Part shown: piece after piece, positions 1 to 8,949 of the stretch | Position numbering within the stretch: position 1 is the stretch's first letter | Layout of the letters: every line of letters begins with the position of its first letter | Source: Mycolicibacterium arabiense | Lineage (GTDB): Bacteria; Actinomycetota; Actinomycetes; Mycobacteriales; Mycobacteriaceae | DNA length: 64,000 bases | Direction of reading: 5' to 3' | Assembly (NCBI RefSeq): GCF_010731815.2 | Contig: NZ_AP022593.1 | Span: forward strand, 5,766,001-5,830,000 | Made by a program: the position numbers and the translations under genes | The notes under the pieces: model-generated | What the model was told of the DNA's origin: nothing | Database searches by the model: none | The model's input: the letters and a program-made list of their open reading frames with translations, nothing else

Positions 1-261
1 GTCAACGAATACGGCACCGGCCACACCGAGGCCATCGTGACGACCGATCTCGCTGCCGCAGAACGATTCACGGGGGAGGTCGACGCCGCGGCCGTGATGG
101 TCAACGCGGCAACGTCGTTCACCGATGGCGAACAGTTCGGCTTCGGCGCGGAGATCGGCATCTCGACGCAGAAGCTGCACGCCCGCGGGCCCATGGGCCT
201 GCCCGAACTGACCTCGACCAAGTGGGTGGTGTGGGGAGACGGCCACATCCGCCCCGCCTGA
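1..261 (+). CDS. proA: Gamma-glutamyl phosphate reductase, C-terminal fragment
   Basis: This is the last 86 codons of an open frame already running at base 1, so the N-terminus lies outside the window. The family reduces gamma-glutamyl phosphate to glutamate semialdehyde with NADPH in proline synthesis. The visible part has the end of the aldehyde-dehydrogenase-like fold: [10 protein letters not shown], then [16 protein letters not shown] and [20 protein letters not shown], ending near the usual terminus. In M. tuberculosis proA is likewise followed by a MoxR ATPase gene and a VWA gene, as here. The spacing to the next start is 17 bases. Identity is secure from motif and synteny, but only the tail can be checked. 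Confidence 0.9.
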   Translation, partial: VNEYGTGHTEAIVTTDLAAAERFTGEVDAAAVMVNAATSFTDGEQFGFGAEIGISTQKLHARGPMGLPELTSTKWVVWGDGHIRPA

Positions 262-278
262 CAGGAGTCCAACCGACC

Positions 279-1166
279 ATGAGCACCTCTGCCCAACCGG
301 TCCCGCTGTTCACCGACATCGACGACGTGGCGACCCGCCTCGCCGAGACCGGGTACCTGCCCGACACGGCGACGGCGACGGCCGTATTCCTCGCCGACCG
401 GCTCGGCAAGCCGCTGCTCGTCGAGGGCCCGGCGGGCGTCGGCAAGACCGAACTCGCCCGCGCGGTCGCTGCCTGCACGGGTTCCGAACTCGTTCGCCTG
501 CAGTGCTATGAGGGCGTCGACGAAGCCCGCGCACTCTACGAGTGGAACCACGCCAAGCAGATCCTGCGCATCCAGGCGGGCAACGCCGGCGGCCAGGGCG
601 ATTGGGACCAGACCAAGATGGACGTGTTCAGCGAGGAATTCCTGCTGACCCGTCCGCTGCTCACGGCGATCAAGCGCACCGATCCGACCGTGCTGCTGAT
701 CGACGAGACCGACAAGGCGGACATCGAGATCGAGGGTCTGCTGCTCGAAGTGCTGTCCGACTTCGCGGTCACGGTGCCCGAACTCGGCACCATCAAGGCC
801 GAGCGGCCGCCGTTCGTGCTCTTGACGTCGAACGCCACCCGGGAACTCTCCGAGGCGCTCAAGCGGCGATGCCTGTTCCTGCACATCGACTTCCCCGACC
901 CGGACCTCGAACGCCGCATCCTGCTGTCCAGGGTGCCCGAGCTGCCGGAGCGCCTTGCCGAGGAACTGGTCCGCATCATCGGCGTGCTGCGCGGCATGCA
1001 GCTCAAGAAGGTGCCGTCGGTCGCCGAGACCATCGACTGGGGTCGCACCGTGCTCGCCCTGGGCATGGACACCATCGACGATGCGATGATCGCTGCCACG
1101 CTTGGCGTCGTCCTCAAACACCAGTCCGATCAACAGCGTGCATCCGGCGAACTCCGGCTGAACTGA
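279..1166 (+). CDS. MoxR-family AAA+ ATPase
   Basis: A 295-residue MoxR-type ATPase. These AAA+ proteins act as chaperones, usually with a von Willebrand A domain partner. Walker A is GPAGVGKTE (about residue 50), Walker B is VLLIDETDKAD (about 140), and a sensor motif LLTSNATREL follows. ATG 279 is preferred over an upstream in-frame ATG at 222 because an AGGAG site lies at 263-267 and the longer start would run into proA. The VWA-domain gene begins 11 bases downstream, so the two are almost certainly co-transcribed and act together. The substrate is unknown. It corresponds to Rv2426c by position. Confidence 0.9.
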   Translation: MSTSAQPVPLFTDIDDVATRLAETGYLPDTATATAVFLADRLGKPLLVEGPAGVGKTELARAVAACTGSELVRLQCYEGVDEARALYEWNHAKQILRIQAGNAGGQGDWDQTKMDVFSEEFLLTRPLLTAIKRTDPTVLLIDETDKADIEIEGLLLEVLSDFAVTVPELGTIKAERPPFVLLTSNATRELSEALKRRCLFLHIDFPDPDLERRILLSRVPELPERLAEELVRIIGVLRGMQLKKVPSVAETIDWGRTVLALGMDTIDDAMIAATLGVVLKHQSDQQRASGELRLN

Positions 1167-1177
1167 GGAGTGCTCCG

Positions 1178-2620
1178 ATGGCCGCCCGTCGCACCCGACC
1201 GCCCCAACCGCTTGCCCCGCATGGCATTCCGGGCCACCTCGTCGAGTTCGTCGAGGCGCTGCGCGGGGTCGGGATAGCGGTCGGGCCGTCGGAGACCGTC
1301 GACGCCGGGCGCGTGATGGCGACGCTCGGGCTCGGCGACCGCGAGGTGCTGCGAGAGGGTCTGGCGTGCGCGGTGATGCGGCGAGCGGAGCACCGCGAGA
1401 CCTACGACGCGATGTTCGACCTCTGGTTCCCGGCGGCGCTGGGCGCCAGGACGGTGGTCGACGACGACAGCGCCGACGACGAGTCGGACGGTCCGCCGCC
1501 GCAGGACATCGAGGGCCTGCGCGATGCGCTGGTGCAGATGCTCACCGACAACCCCGATCTGGCCAACGTCGACGACCGGCTCGCCGCGATGATCGCCCAG
1601 ATCGTGGAGTCGTTCGGCCGCTACAACTCCAGCCGCGGTCCGTCCTACTCGTCGTATCAGGCTCTCAAGGCGATGGCGCTCGACGAACTGGAGGGCAGGC
1701 TGCTCGCCGGCTTGCTTGCCGGATACGGCGACGACCCGACGCCCACGCAGCAGGAGATCGCCAAAGCCCTTGCCGCCAAGCGCGTCTCGCAGCTGCGGCG
1801 CATGGTGGAGGGCGAGACCAAGCGTCGCACCGCCGAGCAACTCGGCCGCGAACACGTCCAGATGTACGGCATTCCGCAGCTCAGCGAGAACGTGGAGTTC
1901 CTTCGAGCGTCCGGCGAGCAGCTCCGCCAGATGCGGCGCGTGGTCGCACCGCTGGCACGCACACTCGCCACCCGGCTGGCCGCGCGGAGACGCCGTGCCC
2001 GTGCCGGTGAGATCGACATGCGCAAGACGCTGCGCAAGTCGATGTCGACCGGTGGCGTGCCCATCGACGTCGTGCTGAAGAAGCCGCGCCCAGCCCGGCC
2101 CGAACTGGTCGTCCTGTGCGACGTGTCCGGTTCGGTTGCGGGGTTCAGCCACTTCACGCTCATGCTCGTCAGTGCGCTGCGCCAGCAGTTCTCCCGCGTG
2201 CGGGTCTTCGCGTTCATCGACACCACCGACGAGGTCACCGAGCTGTTCGGCCCGGAGGCCGACCTCGCGGTCGCCGTGCAGCGGATCACCCGCGAGGCCG
2301 GTGTCTACACCCGTGACGGCCACTCCGACTACGGCCACGCGTTCGTGTCGTTCCTCGACAAGTACCCGAATGTGCTCTCGCCGCGCAGTTCGCTGCTGGT
2401 GCTCGGCGACGGCCGCAACAACTACCGCAACCCCGAGGTCGATCTGCTGACCCACATGGTGAAGGCCAGCAGGCACGCCCACTGGCTCAACCCCGAGCCC
2501 AAGCACCTGTGGGGTAGCGGGGATTCGGCGGTACCGCGCTACGAGGGCGTCATCACGATGCACGAGTGCCGGTCGGCCAAGCAGCTCGCCGGCGTCATCG
2601 ACCAGCTGCTGCCGGTCTAG
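1178..2620 (+). CDS. VWA domain-containing protein (CoxE-like), partner of MoxR ATPase
   Basis: A 480-residue protein with a C-terminal von Willebrand factor A domain. The MIDAS motif DVSGS is at about residue 313, followed by the expected VFAFIDTTDEVTELF strand. The N-terminal part is helical and charged, as in CoxE/DUF58-like partners of MoxR ATPases. ATG 1178 has a GAGGAG site just upstream and follows the ATPase stop by 11 bases. A longer frame opens at 542 but overlaps the ATPase gene and is rejected. Its 3' end overlaps the convergent SIMPL gene by 26 bases. The pair probably remodels a metal or cofactor enzyme, but nothing here shows which. Confidence 0.85.
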   Translation: MAARRTRPPQPLAPHGIPGHLVEFVEALRGVGIAVGPSETVDAGRVMATLGLGDREVLREGLACAVMRRAEHRETYDAMFDLWFPAALGARTVVDDDSADDESDGPPPQDIEGLRDALVQMLTDNPDLANVDDRLAAMIAQIVESFGRYNSSRGPSYSSYQALKAMALDELEGRLLAGLLAGYGDDPTPTQQEIAKALAAKRVSQLRRMVEGETKRRTAEQLGREHVQMYGIPQLSENVEFLRASGEQLRQMRRVVAPLARTLATRLAARRRRARAGEIDMRKTLRKSMSTGGVPIDVVLKKPRPARPELVVLCDVSGSVAGFSHFTLMLVSALRQQFSRVRVFAFIDTTDEVTELFGPEADLAVAVQRITREAGVYTRDGHSDYGHAFVSFLDKYPNVLSPRSSLLVLGDGRNNYRNPEVDLLTHMVKASRHAHWLNPEPKHLWGSGDSAVPRYEGVITMHECRSAKQLAGVIDQLLPV

Positions 2621-3263
2621 CCGACGCGGTGAACACCGCCTTGACATCGACTCCGACGCGTATGTGCCGGGGTCTCAGATGCCAGTCGTCCACCTCCGAC
2701 TGTCGGACCCGGTTGCTGGTCGTGACCTCGTCGGAGGCATATCGGTGCCGATCCTCTACCTGGCGGGCGGCCACCCGCCCCAGGTCGAGTGCGTCTGCGT
2801 AGTCCTGAGCGCGCTGCACGGCATCGCGAACCGCCTGCATCCGCGCATCGCGCTCGATCTCGCTGCGCCGCGCAGCGGTCAGTGCCCAATCGATGGTCTG
2901 CACGCGTAGCGAGTCGACGCTCGCGGTCCACCAGATCCACTTGCTGAGTGCTTCGAAGTCGGAGAACTTGACCTCGAGTTGGGCAGCCGCCGTGAAGACC
3001 GTGCGAGGGGGTTCGTCCTCCTGGTCGCGGACCCGGTAGCTGCTCCTGCGTATCTGGTCGATGGCGAACCACGTCACCGGGCCGCTGCTGGGGTCGTACA
3101 TCTCGTCGATCGACTGTCGCACCCAGTGCAGCTCGACCGACATAGCCTCGAACACGGCGTCCGGCCTCGGCCCATTCAGATCGATGGAGGCCGACACGGT
3201 GGCCCGTTGAGGGCGTTCCGAGATGGTGTGGTTGGCAGCTACGGTGATCTGTACGTCCGTCAC
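2595..3263 (-). CDS. SIMPL (DUF541) domain protein
   Basis: A 222-residue protein with the SIMPL/DUF541 pattern. It has the N-terminal [15 protein letters not shown] strand and a central charged helix, [23 protein letters not shown], of the kind that precedes the second beta half. No signal peptide or lipobox is visible, so it is probably cytosolic, unlike many periplasmic SIMPL proteins. The start is GTG 3263, directly preceded by a perfect TATAAT box six bases away, which implies a leaderless mRNA. It is transcribed divergently from nadD and its 3' end overlaps the VWA gene. Function is unknown. Confidence 0.75.
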   Translation of the reverse strand: MTDVQITVAANHTISERPQRATVSASIDLNGPRPDAVFEAMSVELHWVRQSIDEMYDPSSGPVTWFAIDQIRRSSYRVRDQEDEPPRTVFTAAAQLEVKFSDFEALSKWIWWTASVDSLRVQTIDWALTAARRSEIERDARMQAVRDAVQRAQDYADALDLGRVAARQVEDRHRYASDEVTTSNRVRQSEVDDWHLRPRHIRVGVDVKAVFTASARPAAAGR

Positions 3264-3269
3264 TTCGTA

Positions 3270-3275
3270 ATTATA
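3270..3275 (-). promoter_or_regulatory. TATAAT -10 element for a leaderless SIMPL transcript
   Basis: On the minus strand the hexamer TATAAT ends six bases before the GTG start at 3263. At that distance transcription would begin at or next to the start codon, giving a leaderless message, which is common in mycobacteria. On the opposite strand TAAGCT at 3337-3342 lies eight bases before the nadD GTG and may be the matching -10 element for that gene. Confidence 0.6.
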
Positions 3276-3350
3276 CGGACCGGCACCGACACGTTTGCCC
3301 GATCGAGACGGTCGGAAGCCGCGCCGATCACTGCCGTAAGCTGCCTATTC

Positions 3351-3986
3351 GTGACTCGACGCAGGCTGGGAGTGATGGGCGGGACCTTCGACCCGATCCA
3401 CCACGGTCACCTCGTCGCGGCCAGCGAGGTCGCCGATCTGTTCGACTTGGACGAGGTCGTGTTCGTACCGACCGGCCAGCCGTGGCAGAAGCGCGACCGC
3501 TCGGTCACCGCCGCCGAGGATCGCTACCTCATGACGGTGATCGCAACGGCAGCCAATCCCCGCTTCTCGGTCAGCCGGGTCGACATCGATCGCGGCGGAC
3601 CGACGTACACCAAGGACACGCTGCGCGACCTGGCCGCCGCCCACCCCGACACCGACCTGTACTTCATCACCGGTGCCGACGCGCTCGGTTCGATCCTGAG
3701 CTGGCAGAACTGGGAGGACTTGTTCTCCCTGGCACGCTTCGTCGGCGTCAGCAGGCCCGGCTACGCCCTGGACGGTGAGCACATCGAGGCGGCGATGAAG
3801 GAACTACCGCCTGATGCGCTGAATCTCGTCGAGGTACCCGCGCTCGCCATCTCGTCGAGCGAATGCCGCGACCGGGCGGTGACCGGCAGGCCCATCTGGT
3901 ACCTGGTGCCCGACGGCGTCGTGCAGTACGTCTCCAAACGCGGCCTGTACCGCACCCCCACCCTTGTTGGAAGGACCCCATCGTGA
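3351..3986 (+). CDS. nadD: Nicotinate-nucleotide adenylyltransferase
   Basis: A 211-residue NadD, which transfers AMP from ATP to nicotinate mononucleotide in NAD synthesis. The nucleotidyltransferase signature [11 protein letters not shown] is at about residues 10-20 and the ISSSECRDR motif is near 170. GTG 3351 is chosen because it gives the length I recall for the M. tuberculosis protein. A second in-frame GTG at 3372 would cut into the first strand. The stop overlaps the rsfS start by GTGA, so nadD, rsfS and gpgP form a tightly coupled operon, as in other mycobacteria. Confidence 0.95.
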   Translation: MTRRRLGVMGGTFDPIHHGHLVAASEVADLFDLDEVVFVPTGQPWQKRDRSVTAAEDRYLMTVIATAANPRFSVSRVDIDRGGPTYTKDTLRDLAAAHPDTDLYFITGADALGSILSWQNWEDLFSLARFVGVSRPGYALDGEHIEAAMKELPPDALNLVEVPALAISSSECRDRAVTGRPIWYLVPDGVVQYVSKRGLYRTPTLVGRTPS

Positions 3987-4375
3987 GTGCGTCTGTCGAG
4001 GCCGTCGAGATGGCCACCGTTGCCGCCCGGGCGGCGTCGTCCAAGCTGGCCGACGACGTCGTCGTCATCGACGTGTCGGGACAGCTGGTCATCACCGACG
4101 TCTTCGTGATCGGCTCCGCCTCCAACGATCGGCAGGTCAAGGCCATCGTCGACGAGGTCGAGGAGAAGATGCGCGCCGCGGGGTTCAAGCCCGCCCGCCG
4201 CGAGGGCACGCGCGAGGGTCGATGGGTGCTGCTCGACTACGTCGACATCGTGGTGCACATCCAGCATCAGGACGAGCGGAACTTCTACGCCCTCGACCGG
4301 TTGTGGCGTGACTGCCCGCTGGTGCCCGTCGACCTCGACGGCCACGGCGACTCCCTGCCCGAGGGCCGGGAGTGA
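3983..4375 (+). CDS. rsfS: Ribosomal silencing factor RsfS
   Basis: A 130-residue RsfS/YbeB protein. The family binds ribosomal protein L14 on the large subunit and blocks subunit joining when nutrients are scarce. The conserved core is visible: [28 protein letters not shown], then a basic [21 protein letters not shown] stretch and a final LDRLW. The GTG start overlaps the nadD stop by four bases, and the gene's own stop overlaps the GTG of gpgP in the same way. This nadD-rsfS-gpgP order is conserved in mycobacteria. Confidence 0.93.
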   Translation: MSASVEAVEMATVAARAASSKLADDVVVIDVSGQLVITDVFVIGSASNDRQVKAIVDEVEEKMRAAGFKPARREGTREGRWVLLDYVDIVVHIQHQDERNFYALDRLWRDCPLVPVDLDGHGDSLPEGRE

Positions 4376-5040
4376 GAGTCCGCAGGCTGGTCATGTTGCG
4401 CCACGGCCAGACCGAGTACAACGCGGGCAGCCGCATGCAGGGTCAGCTCGACACCGACCTCTCCGAGCTGGGCCGCGCCCAGGCCGTCGCTGCGGCCGAG
4501 CTGCTCGCCAAGCGCGAACCCCTGCTCATCGTCTCCTCGGATCTGCGCCGGGCTCTCGACACCGCGGTCGCACTCGGTGAACAGGCGGGATTGCCGGTCA
4601 GCACCGATGTCCGGCTGCGCGAGACGCACCTGGGTGATTGGCAGGGCATGACCCACCTCGAGGTCGACGCCATCGCTCCGGGTGCCCGGCTGGCGTGGCG
4701 CGACGACGCGCGGTGGGCCCCGCACGGTGGTGAGAGCCGAGTCGACGTGGCAGCGCGGAGCATGCCGTTGATCGCCGAACTCATTGCCGGACAGGCGGAG
4801 TGGGGCGTCGGCGAACCCGATCGACCGGTCGTCCTGGTGGCGCACGGCGGCCTGATCGCGGCGCTCACCGGGGCGATCCTCGGCCTGCCCGTCGACAACT
4901 GGCCCGTGCTGGGTGGGATGGGCAACGCGAGCTGGGTCCAGCTGTCCGGCCACTCCTCCGACGACGCTCCACTCGAGGACATCCGTTGGCGTCTCGACGT
5001 GTGGAACGCCTCGGCGCAGGTCGCCAGCGATGTCCTCTGA
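4372..5040 (+). CDS. gpgP: Histidine phosphatase, glucosyl-3-phosphoglycerate phosphatase
   Basis: A 222-residue phosphoglycerate-mutase-like phosphatase. The catalytic motif LRHGQTEYN is at about residues 8-16, the acidic motif [11 protein letters not shown] is near 85, and the second catalytic histidine is in VLVAHGG near 160. The positional counterpart Rv2419c removes the phosphate from glucosyl-3-phosphoglycerate in methylglucose lipopolysaccharide synthesis. The length matches that enzyme and the next gene resembles the octanoyltransferase of the same pathway. GTG 4372 overlaps the rsfS stop by four bases. The substrate is assigned from synteny and family, not from a specific residue seen here. 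Confidence 0.88.
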   Translation: MRVRRLVMLRHGQTEYNAGSRMQGQLDTDLSELGRAQAVAAAELLAKREPLLIVSSDLRRALDTAVALGEQAGLPVSTDVRLRETHLGDWQGMTHLEVDAIAPGARLAWRDDARWAPHGGESRVDVAARSMPLIAELIAGQAEWGVGEPDRPVVLVAHGGLIAALTGAILGLPVDNWPVLGGMGNASWVQLSGHSSDDAPLEDIRWRLDVWNASAQVASDVL

Positions 5041-5779
5041 GCCGGTCGTTCCCCTTCGCCGCCCAACCCTGCTCGTGTTCTGCGATTCGCTGTCCTACTA
5101 CGGCCCGACCGGCGGACTGCCCTCCGACGATCCGCGCATCTGGCCAAACATCGTTGCAGAGCAACTCGATTGGGACGTCGAGCTGATCGGTCGCATCGGC
5201 TGGACCTGCCGCGACGTGTGGTGGGCGGCGATTCAGGACCCACGGTCGTGGGCGGCGCTGCCGCGGGCCGGTGCCGTGGTCTTCGCGACCTGCGGCATGG
5301 ACTCGCTGCCGTCGCCGCTTCCCACGGCGCTGCGGGAGATGATCCGCTACGTCCGTCCACCGCTGCTGCGGCGGTGGGTGCGAGACGGTTACGGGTGGGT
5401 CCAGCCGAGGTTCTCCCCGGTCGCGCGACCGGCCCTACCGCCGAAGCTCTCCGTCGAGTACCTTGAGCAGACCCGCGCTGCGATCGACTTCAACCGCCCC
5501 GGAATACCGTTCGTCGCGTGCATTCCTTCGGTGCACGTCGCAGAGACCTACGGCAACTCGCACCGATGGCGGGACGGCACGGTCGCCGCGATCACCGGGT
5601 GGGCCGCCGAGCACGACGTGCCGGTGGTCGACCTCAAGGCCGCCGTGGGCGACGAGGTGATGAGCGGGCGCGGGAATCCCGACGGCATCCACTGGAACTT
5701 CGAGGCGCACCGCAACGTCGCCGACCTCATGATGAAGGCACTCGCCGACGCCGGCGTGCCCGCCGCGGGCGCGAACTGA
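5030..5779 (+). CDS. octT: SGNH-type acyltransferase, probable diglucosylglycerate octanoyltransferase
   Basis: A 249-residue SGNH/GDSL-like protein. The nucleophile block is [10 protein letters not shown] near residue 20, a DSL variant of GDSL, and the C-terminal block GNPDGIHWN near 220 carries the catalytic Asp-x-x-His. By position it matches Rv2418c, shown to octanoylate diglucosylglycerate in methylglucose lipopolysaccharide synthesis. ATG 5030 overlaps the end of gpgP by 11 bases. That overlap and the shared pathway support translational coupling. The specific acyl donor cannot be read from the sequence. Confidence 0.8.
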   Translation: MSSEPVVPLRRPTLLVFCDSLSYYGPTGGLPSDDPRIWPNIVAEQLDWDVELIGRIGWTCRDVWWAAIQDPRSWAALPRAGAVVFATCGMDSLPSPLPTALREMIRYVRPPLLRRWVRDGYGWVQPRFSPVARPALPPKLSVEYLEQTRAAIDFNRPGIPFVACIPSVHVAETYGNSHRWRDGTVAAITGWAAEHDVPVVDLKAAVGDEVMSGRGNPDGIHWNFEAHRNVADLMMKALADAGVPAAGAN

Positions 5780-5781
5780 CC

Positions 5782-6618
5782 ATGGCCGTCGTCGTGGTGA
5801 CCGATTCGTCGGCGCGCATGGGTCCAGACGTGCTGGACCGCTGGGGTATTCGCCGGGTGCCGCTGCACGTTCTGCTCGACGGCGAAGACATGCGCGACGA
5901 CGTCGATCCGGTTCCGAACGACATCCACGACCGCAGCCACGTGACGACGTCGGGCGCCTCTCCGGCGGACCTCGCCGAGACCTATCGGGAGGCCTTGGCC
6001 GCCAGCGGGGGAGACGGCGTCGTGGCCGTGCACCTCTCTGCTGCGCTGTCGAGCACCTTCAGCACCGCGCGCACCGTGGCCCGCGAGTTCGGATCGGCCG
6101 TGCGCGTGGTGAACTCGCGTTCGGCCGCGGCCTGCGTCGGCTTCGTGGCGGTGGCGGCGGCCCGGGCGGCCGGAACCGGCGCGAACCTCGACGCCGTCGA
6201 GGAAGCCGCCCGTTCAGCGGTGCCGCGGGGGCATGCGTTCATCGTGGTGCACCGTCTCGACAACCTCCGCCGCAGCGGCCGCATCGGCACCGCTACGTCC
6301 TGGCTGGGTACCGCACTATCGCTCAAACCGCTCCTCCATCTCGACGTCGATGGGAGATTGGTTCTTCTGCAACGGATTCGCACGACGTCGAAGGCACATG
6401 CCGCGCTGGTGGACGCGGTCGCCGACGTGGTGGGGGAGCGCAGCGCGTCGATCGTCGTACACCACGTCGACAACCACGACGACGCGGACGTCATCGGCGC
6501 GGCACTGACCGACAGGTTGCCGCAGGTGGAGTCGCTCACCGTCGCCGACATGGGACCGGTCCTGGCCGTGCACGTCGGTGGCGGCGCCGTCGGCGTGTGC
6601 GTGACGGTGGACGGGTAG
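5782..6618 (+). CDS. DegV family protein
   Basis: A 278-residue DegV protein. These bind fatty acids between two lobes, and in other bacteria partner proteins make acyl phosphates from them. The N-terminal VVVVTDSSA strand, the HVTTSGASPADLAETYRE segment and the LSAALSSTFSTA block are typical, as is the C-terminal VHHVDNHDDADVI region. ATG 5782 follows the previous stop by two bases, so it belongs to the nadD-to-degV operon. In M. tuberculosis the equivalent is Rv2417c. A lipid role fits its acyltransferase neighbour, but that link is inference. Confidence 0.85.
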   Translation: MAVVVVTDSSARMGPDVLDRWGIRRVPLHVLLDGEDMRDDVDPVPNDIHDRSHVTTSGASPADLAETYREALAASGGDGVVAVHLSAALSSTFSTARTVAREFGSAVRVVNSRSAAACVGFVAVAAARAAGTGANLDAVEEAARSAVPRGHAFIVVHRLDNLRRSGRIGTATSWLGTALSLKPLLHLDVDGRLVLLQRIRTTSKAHAALVDAVADVVGERSASIVVHHVDNHDDADVIGAALTDRLPQVESLTVADMGPVLAVHVGGGAVGVCVTVDG

Positions 6619-6627
6619 GGGTGTGGC

Positions 6628-7245
6628 ATGGACGCGCTGACCTTGGCCCGCGACGAGCGACTGGAGTTCGCCGACTTCCTCGGCGGCCTGACCGCCGAGC
6701 AGTGGCTGGCCCCGACCCTGTGCCCGGAATGGCGGGCGCGCGACGTGGTCGCGCACACGATGAGCTATGAGGGGCTGTCCACCGCGGCCCTGGTGACGCG
6801 GTTCCTGCGCGGGTTCCTGGTCGTCGATCGCATCAACGCACTGGCGGTCGACCACCTGTCCGATCGCTCGACCGACGACTTGGTCGACATGATGCGCCGG
6901 CATGCCATGCCGTCGGGCCTCGGTGCGGGCTTCGGCGGGCGAATCGCACTGACCGACAACATGATCCACCAACAGGACATCCGGCGTCCACTGGCGATGC
7001 CGCGCATCGTCGCCGCCGACCGCCTGCGTGTCGCACTGGACTTCGCGCGAACCGCGCCGCTGATCCGTGGTGCCTGGCGCGCCAGGGGCGTCCGACTCGT
7101 CGCCACCGACCTGGACTGGGCCGCGGGCAAGGGGCCCGAGGTTTGCGGCTCCGGCGAGGCGCTGCTGATGACGATGGCAGGACGGGCCGACGGGTTGCGC
7201 GACCTCGACGGGCCCGGGCTGGCGACGCTGTCGACGCGCTTCTAG
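6628..7245 (+). CDS. Mycothiol-dependent maleylpyruvate isomerase-like / DinB-type protein
   Basis: A 205-residue protein of the actinobacterial family with a DinB-like metal-binding four-helix fold. The diagnostic stretch is LTAEQWLAPTLCPEWRARDVVAHT (about residues 20-45), whose His near 43 is the usual metal ligand. It lies nine bases after the DegV gene in the same direction. Its stop overlaps by four bases with the stop of the convergent dehydrogenase gene. Members include mycothiol-dependent isomerases and thiol transferases, but most have unknown substrates, and no specific function is assigned here. Confidence 0.7.
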   Translation: MDALTLARDERLEFADFLGGLTAEQWLAPTLCPEWRARDVVAHTMSYEGLSTAALVTRFLRGFLVVDRINALAVDHLSDRSTDDLVDMMRRHAMPSGLGAGFGGRIALTDNMIHQQDIRRPLAMPRIVAADRLRVALDFARTAPLIRGAWRARGVRLVATDLDWAAGKGPEVCGSGEALLMTMAGRADGLRDLDGPGLATLSTRF

Positions 7246-8291
7246 CCGACGAAGCGACCGGTGACCGGCGGCAGATCCTTGAGCGTGACGATGCCCGGCG
7301 CCGCGGCCACGACGGCCGGGACCGCGTTGGTCACCGGCAGCGCGGTGTAGATCATGCCGAGGCCCATGAAGCCGGGCTCGGTCCAGCCCTTGGGCGGCAG
7401 GCAATGTAGGACGGTGCGCATGTTGGGCGTGCCGTAGACCTGGATGACGTGGCCGTGCTCGAGCGGCTTGGGCGGGGTGACGTGGCTGCCCATGGTCCAG
7501 TTGAATCCGACGCTGACGACGTTCTTCTCACCCACCCACCCGCGGTGGTAGCCGTACACGCCTCCGACGGTGCCCGCCGGGATCTGCATGAACCCGAGGT
7601 CGCTGTCACCGGTGGCGGCGGTGAACTCCACGTCGAAGGTGATGCGGTCGAGCGTGGCGCCGATGGCGTCGGCCATCATGGCAGCCGACTCGGCGAACAC
7701 CTCGCTCTCGCGGCGCACGTTCTCGGCCAGACCGGGCGTCTCGGGATCCTGCCCGAACCCCATCGCCGACTGAGTGCCTGCGGATTCGTAGGTCGAGCAG
7801 TCCACCGACTCGGTGATGCGGATCTGCTCGACGGCCTCGCACGCCCCGGAGAGCACCATGCCGACCATGTTCGTCATGCCGGGATGCGCCCCGCTGCCGA
7901 AGATGGTCGAACGTCCCGTCTCGCAGGCTTTTCGGATGCGGTCGAGATCCTCGGGTGACTGCTTGCCGCCGGTGATCCACGCCGCGCTCGAGCATACGTT
8001 CACCTCGGCCTCGAGCAGGCGGACCAGCTCGTCGACGCTGGGCCACAGCGGGTTGTAGCAGCAGGCGTCGGCTCCGAGGGCGATGAGTGCGTCGACGTCG
8101 TCGGTGGCCGTCACTCCCGTCGGCTCCGGCCACCCGGCCAGCTGAGCGGCGTCGACGCCCACCTTGTCGGCGCCGTGGGCATACACCCCGACGAGTTCCA
8201 TGTCGGAGCGTCCGATGATCGCGTGCAAGGAGCGTCTGCCGATGTTGCCGGTGGTCCACTGGATCACCTTCAGCGGTCGGTCGGTGGTCAT
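7242..8291 (-). CDS. Dihydrodipicolinate reductase-like NAD(P)-dependent dehydrogenase
   Basis: A 349-residue protein with an N-terminal Rossmann strand VIQWTTGNIGRRSLHAII. It resembles the dihydrodipicolinate reductase-like and 2,4-diaminopentanoate dehydrogenase-like proteins common in mycobacteria. Conserved family features include the CYNPLWPSVDELVRLL segment and GSGAHPGM near residue 150. ATG 8291 is the only well placed start. It is a monocistronic gene facing the DinB-like gene and divergent from the RidA gene. The substrate is unknown, and actinobacterial paralogues are often annotated only as hypothetical or dapB-like. Confidence 0.65.
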   Translation of the reverse strand: MTTDRPLKVIQWTTGNIGRRSLHAIIGRSDMELVGVYAHGADKVGVDAAQLAGWPEPTGVTATDDVDALIALGADACCYNPLWPSVDELVRLLEAEVNVCSSAAWITGGKQSPEDLDRIRKACETGRSTIFGSGAHPGMTNMVGMVLSGACEAVEQIRITESVDCSTYESAGTQSAMGFGQDPETPGLAENVRRESEVFAESAAMMADAIGATLDRITFDVEFTAATGDSDLGFMQIPAGTVGGVYGYHRGWVGEKNVVSVGFNWTMGSHVTPPKPLEHGHVIQVYGTPNMRTVLHCLPPKGWTEPGFMGLGMIYTALPVTNAVPAVVAAAPGIVTLKDLPPVTGRFVG

Positions 8292-8440
8292 TCGCGACTC
8301 CTGGGACGATCGGGCGACGGCGGCTCAGTAGACACCTCGGTGAACATGTATACGCCAGCGACGTTCCCGCGACCGTGGGACCGCCACCCTGGCATGATCT
8401 GTGCGATGCAGCACTTCCTGCCGCGACGGGGTTCCGCGGC

Positions 8441-8842
8441 GTGACCGGTATCCGCTCGTTCACGTTCACGCCCGAGGAGGGCGTTCCGCCAGGCGTCGCG
8501 CCGTTCGCGCACGCCACGGCCGCGGGCGAGACCCTCTACGTCACCGGGCAGATGCCCACGGATTCCACGGGCGCCGTGGTCGGATCGGACGTCGCGACCC
8601 AGACCGACCAGGTGATGCGCAATCTGTTGCGCGTGACCGAATTGTGCGGCGGCTCGCTGTCCGACGTCGTCTCGGTCCGCGCCTACCTGATCGACTGGTC
8701 GGACTATGCCGCGTTCAACGACGCCTACGCGCCGTGGTTCCCGGACAGGCTGCCCTCGCGCACGTGCGTGGGCGTCACGGGTCTCGCCGTCGGAGCGCTC
8801 GTCGAGATCGACTGGACCTGCTGGCGGTCCGACGGCTGGTAG
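8441..8842 (+). CDS. RidA (YjgF/YER057c) family protein
   Basis: A 133-residue RidA-like protein. The family hydrolyses reactive enamine or imine intermediates to ketone and ammonia. Visible family features are LYVTGQMPTDSTG, the DQVMRNLLRVTELCGGSLSDVVSVRAYL helix-strand unit and the SRTCVGVTGLAVGALVEIDW C-terminal strand. The usual catalytic Arg position corresponds to the Arg of SRTCVGV. GTG 8441 is the start that begins the first beta strand (ITGIRSFTF-like). A longer frame from 8375 has no plausible ribosome site. It is not closely linked to comEA. Confidence 0.8.
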   Translation: MTGIRSFTFTPEEGVPPGVAPFAHATAAGETLYVTGQMPTDSTGAVVGSDVATQTDQVMRNLLRVTELCGGSLSDVVSVRAYLIDWSDYAAFNDAYAPWFPDRLPSRTCVGVTGLAVGALVEIDWTCWRSDGW

Positions 8843-8949
8843 CCGCTCTGGGCACGACGTCATCCCCAGTGCCGAGTTCATCCACGAGCGACCCGTCCCG
8901 CGGCATCTGAGGACCGAAGTGCGTCGCGCGGCGCGCCTACGGTCACGCC

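Noticed and set aside
1130..2647. Long minus-strand frame antisense to the VWA gene
   Set aside because: High G+C leaves long open shadow frames. It has no motifs and mirrors the codons of the plus-strand gene.
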